DNA of 64,000 bases. Source: Saprospiraceae bacterium. GTDB lineage: Bacteria > Bacteroidota > Bacteroidia > Chitinophagales > Saprospiraceae. Of this stretch, positions 27,594 to 35,772 are shown piece by piece. The DNA is taken from assembly GCA_022841345.1 (NCBI GenBank), contig JALHRR010000006.1, positions 62,001-126,000 of the forward strand, written 5' to 3'. A program made the position numbers and the translations under genes. Within the stretch, counting starts at the first letter, position 1; each line of letters starts with the position of its first letter. Under the pieces are notes generated by a model. The model saw only the letters and a list, made by a program, of their open reading frames with translations. It did no database searches and was not told the DNA's origin.

Positions 27594-29449
27594 TGGAGCT
27601 CTGCAATTATTTTGTTTCTACCAATCAGATCAGCATCCAGCATGCGTTTTTCAATATGCTGTCTCTGTGGTCTGATGGTGCGGGTGAGATATTTTTCAAT
27701 CATCAGGCTGGCAATAGGAGCGGCATATCGTCCTCCGAAACCGGAATTTTCAACATACACAGCAATGGCAATTTTAGGATTATCCCGTGGTGCAAATGCA
27801 ATAAAAACGGAGTGATCCTCTCCATGGGGGTTCTGAGATGTTCCTGTCTTTCCACAAATAGTAATATCATCTATAAATGCCGCGGAATTTGGGGATACTA
27901 CGCGATTCATCCCCTCGATCACCGGTTCGTAATGAATGGGGTCAACGCCACAAAATCTCTTATCATGTTTCAATTGCTGGACGAGGCCGGTAGTATCTCT
28001 TATCTTATTGATGACATGGGGAACAATATAGAATCCCCGATTTGCTATGATAGCGGCAAGATTAGCCATTTGCAGAGTATTGAGCTGTAATTCTCCCTGG
28101 CCGATACCGAGTGAAATAATGGCAGTGGATCGCCAGCGATTTTTGCCATACATTTTATCATAAAGTGCGCTGTTGGGTATATATCCTTTTATTTCTCCCG
28201 GAAGGTCCACATCCAGTTTATTGCCCAGGCCAAACATTCTCAATTGATCATGAAGGGTATCAAGACCTCTGTTTACTTTCCTGGTCCCATATCTGTCGAC
28301 CAGATCCCTGAACAATTGATAATAGTAAGTATTACATGAATATTGGAGCGCTGACGGAACATCACGGGGTTTTGGGTGACTTCTGCATCCCCATCTGTAT
28401 TTTCCAATATGGTAACCTCCATTGCAGGTCATGGATCTGTCCGGATCCAAAATCCCTTCCTGCATAGCAATTAGAGACAGGACCGTTTTAAAAATTGATC
28501 CGGGTGGATACCTGGCCATCAGGGCTCTGTCAAACAGAGGTTTGAGTGAATCCTGAAGTAATTGGGTATATGCCTCTCCTCTGGACCGGTCAATCGTTAG
28601 GGAATTTGGATCATAAGATGGCGCCGTGACCATGGACAAAATTTCTCCGGTTGCAGGATCGAGTGCAACGATACTTCCTATTTTATTTTGCAGGAGCTGC
28701 TCTCCATAGGTCTGAAGCTCAAGGTCCAGGCCGCTGAACAGGTCAAATCCGGAAACCGGAAGTGAATCAAGCGTGCCATCTTTGTAGGGGCCTACTCTTC
28801 TGCCTTTATTGTCTTTGAGAATGTATTCAATTCCTTTTGAGCCTTTTATCACGGGCTCGTAAGTTTTTTCGAGCCCGCTTGCCCCTACATAATCCCCCAT
28901 TCTGTATTTCCCCTCACTTCCGTCTATCTGCTCCTGATCTACTTCTCTGATATATCCCAGTAAGCTGGCTGCATTGGTATGGGGATATATGCGGGCATTC
29001 CGGCGCTGTACTGTGAAGCCGGAAAACTCATGCATATGTTCCTGAAATCTGGCAAAGATCTCGGGATCGATTTTTTTCATAAATACAAATGGAATATTCT
29101 TTGAGTATCTTCCGCTTGACCAGTCTTTGACTATATTTTCTCTGAAATAAGTGGTGTCTATATCCAGCAACTGACAAAATTTGGAGGTATCCATGGAAGG
29201 ATCCAGGCTGTTGTATGTGACCATCAAATCATATACAAGAGTATTGTAAACCAATAACAATCCATTGCGATCGTAAACAAGTCCTCTTTCCGGATAAGTA
29301 ATAGCCTTTTCGATAGCCGCTGCATTTCCTCTGTCCTTGAAAGTATTATCGAAGAGTTGCAAATTTGCCGCTTTTCCGACCATGAGCAATCCGATCAGGA
29401 CAAACAAAACAATGATAGGCTTGTATCGGGACTCGAATCTTTCAGACAT
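27590..29449 (-). CDS. mrdA: Penicillin-binding protein 2 (elongasome transpeptidase)
   Basis: 619 residues. A single N-terminal membrane helix (about 13-30) is followed by a dimerisation/pedestal region and the class B transpeptidase domain: SxxK in PGSIFKTVLSL (about 315), SxN in YSCNTYYYQLF and KTG in CGKTGTSQNPHG (about 530). An N-terminal motif RGLVYDRNGLLLVYN matches the usual PBP2 stretch. The gene follows mreB-mreC-mreD, as in many bacteria, but no rodA is downstream: folA overlaps by 4 nt instead. It cross-links peptidoglycan during lateral wall growth. Confidence 0.95.
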   Translation of the reverse strand: MSERFESRYKPIIVLFVLIGLLMVGKAANLQLFDNTFKDRGNAAAIEKAITYPERGLVYDRNGLLLVYNTLVYDLMVTYNSLDPSMDTSKFCQLLDIDTTYFRENIVKDWSSGRYSKNIPFVFMKKIDPEIFARFQEHMHEFSGFTVQRRNARIYPHTNAASLLGYIREVDQEQIDGSEGKYRMGDYVGASGLEKTYEPVIKGSKGIEYILKDNKGRRVGPYKDGTLDSLPVSGFDLFSGLDLELQTYGEQLLQNKIGSIVALDPATGEILSMVTAPSYDPNSLTIDRSRGEAYTQLLQDSLKPLFDRALMARYPPGSIFKTVLSLIAMQEGILDPDRSMTCNGGYHIGKYRWGCRSHPKPRDVPSALQYSCNTYYYQLFRDLVDRYGTRKVNRGLDTLHDQLRMFGLGNKLDVDLPGEIKGYIPNSALYDKMYGKNRWRSTAIISLGIGQGELQLNTLQMANLAAIIANRGFYIVPHVINKIRDTTGLVQQLKHDKRFCGVDPIHYEPVIEGMNRVVSPNSAAFIDDITICGKTGTSQNPHGEDHSVFIAFAPRDNPKIAIAVYVENSGFGGRYAAPIASLMIEKYLTRTIRPQRQHIEKRMLDADLIGRNKIIAELQ

Positions 29450-29480
29450 GCAATTTATTTACTCAATGTTAACCCCAAAA

Positions 29481-30002
29481 TTAATTCTCAGGTTGCAAAA
29501 CATACATATAAATGAGGATCAAGATGAAGGATAGTATAAAACTGAAAATTGATTTTAAAAGTATGGACAGTATAAATACAAAACTAAATGCCTGGAGGGA
29601 GAAAAAGCTCAGGATGTATATTCCCATTCCAATAGCGGCGTATGAAATAAACCACCGGTTTCCCATTGAGCGGATGGTAGGCGAGGCATTCATGGTATAT
29701 CCGCCCCGGGGTTCCAGCCAAAGATGAATGACCGGACGAATGAATGTAAGTAACACACTGCAAGCCGCATTGATGCCGGGAGTATCATAAAACAAATCCA
29801 ACATCAGTCCCGAAATGAAACCAAGAAGTATTGCCCCAATTTTGGGCATATTATAAGGTAGAAGCAACAAACATAACGGAAACAGGAACAAATGAAAATA
29901 ATTGAAATCTCCGCTACCGACATTAATACGTTTCAGGATCAATACCTGCACAAGCAGGATGATTAAAAACCGTAAACCTTGCTGTAGGTATGCTCTATTC
30001 AT
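29481..30002 (-). CDS. mreD: Rod shape-determining protein MreD
   Basis: 173 residues, five to six hydrophobic segments; the sequence is poorly conserved as is usual for MreD. The call rests on size, topology (FYDTPGINAACSVLLTF is a typical MreD-like helix boundary) and position between mreC and PBP2. Its start overlaps the end of mreC by 8 nt. MreD is an inner-membrane part of the elongasome. Confidence 0.88.
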   Translation of the reverse strand: MNRAYLQQGLRFLIILLVQVLILKRINVGSGDFNYFHLFLFPLCLLLLPYNMPKIGAILLGFISGLMLDLFYDTPGINAACSVLLTFIRPVIHLWLEPRGGYTMNASPTIRSMGNRWFISYAAIGMGIYILSFFSLQAFSFVFILSILLKSIFSFILSFILILIYMYVLQPEN

Positions 30003-30825
30003 CTATTGCTGCTCCTTCTGCTTCCTGTTGTTGATTTTTTAAAAGATAATGCACCACATAAACATATCTGATTTTGCTGATATCTTCTGTAAGATTAAGT
30101 TCAATATTGTAAAAATTGGTGCCTCTTTCCACCCAGAAGGTATCAATGGTACCGACAGAAATTCCGTCAGGAAAAATAGAAGAAAATCTGTTAGTCACAA
30201 TGCTATCCCCTTTTTCAATTTCGGCATATTTGGGAACATCCTTGAGGGTGATTTTACGCGGATCTTCGCCTCTCCACAACAGTGTTCCAAACTGCCCGGA
30301 TTTCTTATGTGTGGCACTGACTCTTACTTTTCCATTCAGGATGGATACGCATTGGGCGAAGTCTTCTGTTACATTGGAAACGATTCCCACCACTCCCTTT
30401 TCAGTGATTAAGCCCATACCTCTGCGGATTCCGTCTTTGCTTCCCTTATTAATTGTAAGGTGATTATCCCATAGAATGATGGAATTACCTACCACTCTTG
30501 CTGGAGTGTACATATACTCCTGAGTGTAGGTTGTATCGATGATAGTATCTGTAGTCGGGAGATTTTCAAAAGTAGCTTTATCCAGTAAGGTTCTGAGTCT
30601 GGCATTGTCCATAGCAAGACTGTCAGAGATCTGGGACAAATTCCAGAAACGGGCAATCTGATCTGTTTTCTCAGTAGCCCAACCACTCAATATATTTGAA
30701 GAATTGAGAAAAATTTCCCTTTGTTGTTTGTTATAATTGACGATCAGGTACAAACATATTACTTCCAGGAGTACAAAGACAATGAAGGAACCGTACCTGG
30801 CGAATAATTGTAATAAATTTTGCAT
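29995..30825 (-). CDS. mreC: Rod shape-determining protein MreC
   Basis: 276 residues. One N-terminal membrane helix (about 13-28), a coiled-coil dimerisation stretch (LAMDNARLRTLLDKA, about 68-82), then the beta-rich core with ARVVGNSIILWDNHLTINKG, GIRRGMGLITEKGVVGIV and SATHKKSGQFGTLLWRG, all typical MreC segments. The C-terminal tail is rich in Q and E. It connects MreB to PBP2 and the periplasm. The gene starts 18 nt after mreB. Confidence 0.93.
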   Translation of the reverse strand: MQNLLQLFARYGSFIVFVLLEVICLYLIVNYNKQQREIFLNSSNILSGWATEKTDQIARFWNLSQISDSLAMDNARLRTLLDKATFENLPTTDTIIDTTYTQEYMYTPARVVGNSIILWDNHLTINKGSKDGIRRGMGLITEKGVVGIVSNVTEDFAQCVSILNGKVRVSATHKKSGQFGTLLWRGEDPRKITLKDVPKYAEIEKGDSIVTNRFSSIFPDGISVGTIDTFWVERGTNFYNIELNLTEDISKIRYVYVVHYLLKNQQQEAEGAAIDE

Positions 30826-30843
30826 GTTTCAGAACAAGAGTCA

Positions 30844-31884
30844 TTAGATGCTCTTGCGATCAATTAAAAAAGAGAATTTATCTGTGTTTTTCAAAGCAAT
30901 ACCTGTACCCCTTACAACAGCTCTCAATGGATCTTCGGCTACATGAACCGGCAATTTGGTTTTTTGAGCAATTCTTTTGTCAAGACCTCTCAACAGCGCT
31001 CCCCCCCCGGTAAGATAAAGGCCTGTCTTATAGATATCGGATGATAGCTCCGGTGGAGTCACCTCGAGTGCTTTCAGAACTGCTTCCTCGATTTTTGCCA
31101 CAGATTTGTCGAGTGCCAGAGCGATTTCCTGATAACTGATTTTGATCTGTTTCGGAATTCCGGTCATCAGGTCTCTTCCATTTACTGCATAATCAGGTGG
31201 CGGATTTTCAAGGACCTGCAGAGCAGAACCCACATGAATCTTCACTTGTTCGGCAGTTCGCTCACCGATAAGAATATTATGTTCGCGCTTCATGAAATTC
31301 ATGATATCGACATTGAATTCATCTCCGGCAGTTCTGATAGACTGATCACAAACGATGCCTGAAAGCGCAATCACTGCGATCTCAGTAGTTCCTCCCCCGA
31401 TGTCAATGATCATATTTCCAACGGGCTCTTCCACATCAAGACCAATTCCCAGAGCTGCTGCCATAGGTTCATGGATGAGATAAGTTTCTTTTGAATCCAC
31501 GTGATCTGCAGAGTCAAAAACGGCTCTTTTCTCCACTTCTGTGATACCGGAAGGTATACAGATGACCATTTTCATGTGTGTGAAAAATCGTTTTTTATTG
31601 TCGATCATATTTATCAAGCCTTCGATCAAGGCTTCAGCAGCCTGAAAATCGGCTATCACACCATCCTTAAGCGGACGGACTGTTTTTATTTCTTCGTGCG
31701 TTTTTTCATGCATTTGCATAGCCTTGGATCCTATTGCAATGACGTCACCTGTCTTTCTGTGAATGGCAACAATCGACGGTTCATCGATTACTATTTTACC
31801 ATCCTGTATGATGAGCGTATTAGCAGTTCCAAGGTCAATGGCCAGCTCTTGCGTAAAAAAATTAAAGAATTTCATTAACCCCAC
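30844..31884 (-). CDS. mreB: Rod shape-determining protein MreB (bacterial actin)
   Basis: 346 residues. Actin-fold nucleotide motifs are clear: phosphate 1 (DLGTANTLI, about 17-25), phosphate 2 (MIIDIGGGTTEIAVI, about 160) and adenosine motif (YLTGGGALLRGLD, about 290). An N-terminal hydrophobic segment (MGLMKFFNFFTQ) may form the membrane-anchoring helix. First gene of the five-gene operon mreB-mreC-mreD-PBP2-folA; the 100-nt gap before it may carry the promoter, though I see no consensus match. Confidence 0.97.
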   Translation of the reverse strand: MGLMKFFNFFTQELAIDLGTANTLIIQDGKIVIDEPSIVAIHRKTGDVIAIGSKAMQMHEKTHEEIKTVRPLKDGVIADFQAAEALIEGLINMIDNKKRFFTHMKMVICIPSGITEVEKRAVFDSADHVDSKETYLIHEPMAAALGIGLDVEEPVGNMIIDIGGGTTEIAVIALSGIVCDQSIRTAGDEFNVDIMNFMKREHNILIGERTAEQVKIHVGSALQVLENPPPDYAVNGRDLMTGIPKQIKISYQEIALALDKSVAKIEEAVLKALEVTPPELSSDIYKTGLYLTGGGALLRGLDKRIAQKTKLPVHVAEDPLRAVVRGTGIALKNTDKFSFLIDRKSI

Positions 31885-31984
31885 AACGTGTTCTATTTAT
31901 ACTGATTCGTAAACAAGCGCGTAAAAATATTAAAATTAGGCATACACAGCATGTTAATGACTGATTTATCTTTGACCTAATCCT

Positions 31985-33262
31985 TTAATTCTCACTGCCA
32001 ACTATTATTTCTATCATATCATCCGGCTGCAAATAGGTATTTGCCAATTCAAGCAATCGGTCAGAATCAATATTTTTTATAGATCTCACCAACTCGTCAA
32101 ATCTGCTCAAAGTGCTTCCTTCTATTAATAATCCTTTGATTAGTTCAGAAGCATTCAATGGTCCATCCAAAGCCGAAATCAGATATCCCATCATGTAATT
32201 TTTTACCATTTCAAGTTCTTCATTTCCTACCGGTTCCTTACAAAGCTTATTCAGCTCGGCGTACACCTGATCAATTCCTTCTTTCAGATAGGCTTTATCC
32301 GTATCCATTGAGATCAGAAATGCACCATCAAAACGCATAGTATCGATGGAAGAATATACATTGTATGTAAATCCCATATCTTCCCTGATCGAACTCATCA
32401 ATCTGGATCCAAAATATCCACCCAAAATGGTGTTGAGGACATATAAATCATCAAAATCAGGGTGATTCCTGTCGAACAATCTTTTGCCAATTCTCACTGC
32501 TGTCTGATGTTTGTTTGGACCATCAAACAAATACTTTCCGGGTGGAACGCTCTTCGGGTTCAGAAGTCCTGTACTTTGAGCAATACCCTCAGGTAAGATT
32601 CCAAAGCAATCATCTATCAGTGTTAATAAAGCATCGTCGGTTTTACCACTCACAAAGAGAAGTCCGTTTGCAGCATTGTACAATCGGCTATAATGTTCTG
32701 TCAAATCCTCCCGATTCACAGCTTCAATAGTATCCGGATAAGAATTATAACCGTATGGATGATCAGAACTAAATAAAGCTTCTGTAAAATGCCTGTACGC
32801 CACAAAATCATTTTTGCCCATATCCTGTTTCAGTTTTTCTATACTGACTTTTTTGAGCTTGTCAATTTCTTTCTGCTCAAATGCAGGATCTATCAATAGC
32901 TCTGAGAATACAGGCAGTAATTCAGAAGCGTGTTTTTTAAGACAATAAAGCGTGTAGCCTGAGTAGTCCAGATTTTCAGAAATTGCCAGACTGCTGCCAT
33001 AATAATCAAAGAATCGTGCGATTTCGGCGCTATTTCTTTTTGATGTTCCTTCACGCAGTGCATTGCAGGTAAATCTTGCCACCTGCTTCTTGTGTTCAAA
33101 TGCTCTGCCAGCTCCAAACTGTATATCGATTTTGAGAATATCCTGGGTTCCGGTTCTGAGCTCAAAGCAGGGAAGTCCATTATTTAATGAAATAGTCTGA
33201 ACCGCTGGAAGTGCAGGAACTAGATTATTAAATATGGCGGGAGCTTTACTTCTTTTATGCAT
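31985..33262 (-). CDS. M16 family peptidase homologue without the HxxEH zinc motif
   Basis: 425 residues. The fold is recognisable from the paired M16 domains: the N-terminal domain DIQFGAGRAFEHKKQVARF followed by LREGTSKRNSAEIARF, and LSxIREDMGFTYNVYSS in the second, the typical R-x-x-x-x-x-Y stretch of M16 B-type subunits. Where an active member has HxxEH the sequence is KKQVARFTCNALREGTS, so zinc binding is lost. Such proteins act as the non-catalytic partner of an HxxEH subunit; no partner lies next to it here. mreB follows 100 nt downstream. No signal peptide is visible, so it is likely cytosolic unless the start is further upstream. Confidence 0.85.
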   Translation of the reverse strand: MHKRSKAPAIFNNLVPALPAVQTISLNNGLPCFELRTGTQDILKIDIQFGAGRAFEHKKQVARFTCNALREGTSKRNSAEIARFFDYYGSSLAISENLDYSGYTLYCLKKHASELLPVFSELLIDPAFEQKEIDKLKKVSIEKLKQDMGKNDFVAYRHFTEALFSSDHPYGYNSYPDTIEAVNREDLTEHYSRLYNAANGLLFVSGKTDDALLTLIDDCFGILPEGIAQSTGLLNPKSVPPGKYLFDGPNKHQTAVRIGKRLFDRNHPDFDDLYVLNTILGGYFGSRLMSSIREDMGFTYNVYSSIDTMRFDGAFLISMDTDKAYLKEGIDQVYAELNKLCKEPVGNEELEMVKNYMMGYLISALDGPLNASELIKGLLIEGSTLSRFDELVRSIKNIDSDRLLELANTYLQPDDMIEIIVGSEN

Positions 33263-34022
33263 TATTGGTCGGAATCAACTTTTTTTATTAGGTCATCTCA
33301 AAAATTAAAACCTGTGTTTTTTTTCGTTTATCGGAAATCAAAATAATGGATATTGTCATCCAATTAATTTTTTTGGAATTTAACTATTCCTAATTGACCT
33401 CAAGCCGGTCGGGCTCTTACTTTTTTCTGCAGTCAAAAAAGTAAGCAAAAAGTCCGCCCACTGTGTAGCCTAAGCCTAAAAATGCGTTTTCGTTTCGCTA
33501 TGCCCGCTAAACTCGCCTTAGCATTTCATGTTCCTGCTTATTGCTCACAGGTCATCTCTATATCCGCTTGGACTCTCTGAATGCTCACACAGTACCGGTC
33601 ATGGCCGCTTCACTCAAAACCATTTTTTACGGCTTATTCTACAAGGTGGGAACCTACTCGTATCAACTTTCAGGTTCCTCTTGGCTAATTGGCTTCTTTT
33701 TGAAAGATACTTTAATCATAAAAGTGCCAAATTTAATGTAGGAAAGTTCGGAATGAAAAATCCTCTAATCCTGCTTTTTAATTTTCGTACCTCTTTTTTT
33801 TAGCTTGGGTTGAAGCGCATGAATAACCCCGGGTTGATCCAAATGGTTGACAATTCAGGCACTAAAAGTGCGCAAAGGTAAATTTTGTTTTCATTTCATA
33901 TACCCAATCCGGGACTTATGATTGTCTGCTTCTGAAAAAAACCCTGCAATTCTTTTCAGGAGAATGATTTAAACTTTCTATTTTGCATGCGCTTATAAAA
34001 CATAGGTGTTAAATAATTGAAT
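33263..34022. repeat. Gene-free region with a TACTTTTTT hairpin
   Basis: A hairpin with 11-bp perfect stem CTTACTTTTTT/AAAAAAGTAAG and loop CTGCAGTC lies at 33416-33445, followed by CAAAAAGTCCGCCC. It is of the same type as hairpin 1 of arrays A and D. Downstream at 33480-33620 the sequence has GCTTTCGC-like words and short inverted repeats, not resolvable by eye. Overlapping frames of 66-91 codons lack family signatures. The dnaN start is at the right end. Confidence 0.55.
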
Positions 34023-35141
34023 ATGAAGTTTAGTGTTGCATCATCAGAATTACTGAAGGCCTTGAATGTTGCAGGAGGGGCAATCGGAACCGGATCAGTA
34101 GTATACATATTGGAGGATTTTTTATTTGATATCAAAAGTGGTATCCTGACTGTGACGGCAACCAACATGGAAATTGCCATTACAACACAGGTTCAGGTGC
34201 AATCCACAGAGGATGGAACTGCAGCCATTCCGGGCAGAATATTAATGGATACCTTGAAAGGTCTCCCTCCTCAGCCGGTAACTATTACTTTGGATGAAGA
34301 AAACAAATTGGTTGAACTGGAGTCCTCAGTGGGTAAATATAAAATGGCATTTGACAAACCGGAAGATTTCCCTAAAGTTCCGGAGGCGGACACAGATGAT
34401 AAATTTAGTCTGCCAAAATCTGTTTTGTCACACGCTATATCGAGTTCTCTGTTTGCACTGTCTTCTGATGAAATGCGGATTGCAATGACCGGGATGTATG
34501 TGCAGATTGATTTTGATAAAGTAGTCTTCGTGGCTACGGATGCTCACAAACTGGTACGCAATACTTATAATGGAATCGGAAGTAATTTTTCCACATCATT
34601 TATTTTGCCCAAAAAAGCGCTAAGCCTCCTAAAAGGAGTATTGAGTGACAATGGGGAGGTAGATATTTCTTTCAACAGAAATTTTGCATTCTTTAGCTGG
34701 GACAATACAAAGATCTCCTGCAGATTGATTGAAGCATCTTACCCGGATTACAATGTGGTGATTCCTGTTCACAATCCAAACAAGATGACGGTTTCCAGGG
34801 ACAGTTTGCTGAGCTCATTAAAAAGGATTATCATTTTTGCCAATAAAACAACTAATCAGATCGTGTTGAGCATCAGCGATCAAAGTCTTACAGTTTCTAC
34901 AAAGGATCTTGATTTCTCCAATGAAGCCATCGAGCAATTGAATTGTTCCTATGAAGGGGAACCTCTTTCTATCGGATTCAACGCCAGATTCCTGATCGAG
35001 ATGCTAAGTGTAATGCAGGATGAAGAGGTAGTAATTGAAATGAGCGTTCCGAACAAAGCCAGTTTGATCCTTCCGATTGAGCAAAATGAAAAGGAAGATT
35101 TACTTATGTTGATCATGCCTGTGATGATACCGGGTGGATAA
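34023..35141 (+). CDS. dnaN: DNA polymerase III beta subunit (sliding clamp)
   Basis: 372 residues from ATG 34023 (MKFSVASSELLKALN); a TTG two codons earlier is less likely. The three-domain clamp is visible: domain 1 up to about 125 with ALNVAGGAIGTG, domain 2 (FALSSDEMRIAMTGMYV, ATDAHKLVRN near residue 180 is the conserved clamp motif), domain 3 ending LIMPVMIPGG, close to the usual MPM(R/I) tail of the protein-binding cleft. It encircles DNA and tethers polymerase III. It stands 14 nt before nadD. Confidence 0.97.
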   Translation: MKFSVASSELLKALNVAGGAIGTGSVVYILEDFLFDIKSGILTVTATNMEIAITTQVQVQSTEDGTAAIPGRILMDTLKGLPPQPVTITLDEENKLVELESSVGKYKMAFDKPEDFPKVPEADTDDKFSLPKSVLSHAISSSLFALSSDEMRIAMTGMYVQIDFDKVVFVATDAHKLVRNTYNGIGSNFSTSFILPKKALSLLKGVLSDNGEVDISFNRNFAFFSWDNTKISCRLIEASYPDYNVVIPVHNPNKMTVSRDSLLSSLKRIIIFANKTTNQIVLSISDQSLTVSTKDLDFSNEAIEQLNCSYEGEPLSIGFNARFLIEMLSVMQDEEVVIEMSVPNKASLILPIEQNEKEDLLMLIMPVMIPGG

Positions 35142-35155
35142 TACACAATACTCCT

Positions 35156-35728
35156 ATGAGAATTGGTTTATTTTTTGGCTCCTTCAATCCTGTACATACG
35201 GGGCATATGATAATTGCCCAGCATATAGCTGAATTTTCTGAGCTCCAGCAGGTTTGGCTGGTTGTTTCTCCTCATAATCCTTTGAAAAAAGAGAGTTCTC
35301 TGGCCAGGGATTATGACAGACTGCATCTTGTCAATCTGGCTATTGGCGATCATCCCCGATTGAGGTCATCTGATGTGGAGTTTAATTTGCCAAAACCGTC
35401 TTATACAATTGATACCCTGATGTATCTTAAAGAAAAGTATCCTCTTCATCAATTTGAGCTGATAATGGGCGCTGATAATCTGAGCAGCCTGCACAAATGG
35501 AAGAATTATGAAATTCTCCTGAGAGATTATCCTGTTCATTTGTATCATCGTTCGGATTCAGAAAGCAATCCCTATGATGCCATTGGAAAATTCAATTATT
35601 ATGACGCTCCATTACTGGATATATCAGCTACCTGGATCAGAAAATTGTTAAAAGATGGGAAATCAGTAAGGTATTATGTTCCGGATAGTGTTTTTGAATA
35701 CCTTTCTAATACCAATTTATATCGTTGA
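35156..35728 (+). CDS. nadD: Nicotinate-nucleotide adenylyltransferase
   Basis: 190 residues. Transfers AMP from ATP to nicotinate mononucleotide in NAD synthesis. The nucleotidyltransferase signature GLFFGSFNPVHTGHMIIAQ (residues 4-22) includes the HxGH motif; WLVVSPHNPLKKE and the ISATWIRKLLKDGKSVRYYVPD end, with the (I/S)xTxxR motif, are NadD hallmarks. 14 nt downstream of dnaN and 44 nt upstream of the PorZ-like gene. Confidence 0.95.
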   Translation: MRIGLFFGSFNPVHTGHMIIAQHIAEFSELQQVWLVVSPHNPLKKESSLARDYDRLHLVNLAIGDHPRLRSSDVEFNLPKPSYTIDTLMYLKEKYPLHQFELIMGADNLSSLHKWKNYEILLRDYPVHLYHRSDSESNPYDAIGKFNYYDAPLLDISATWIRKLLKDGKSVRYYVPDSVFEYLSNTNLYR

Positions 35729-35772
35729 ACCGTTTGAGAGCAATAATTGTCTCATTTAGCCTTCAATACAAA

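Noticed and set aside
33528-33803. Plus-strand frames of 66-91 codons before dnaN
   Set aside because: Two overlapping frames in a repeat-rich gap; no homology pattern or ribosome site.
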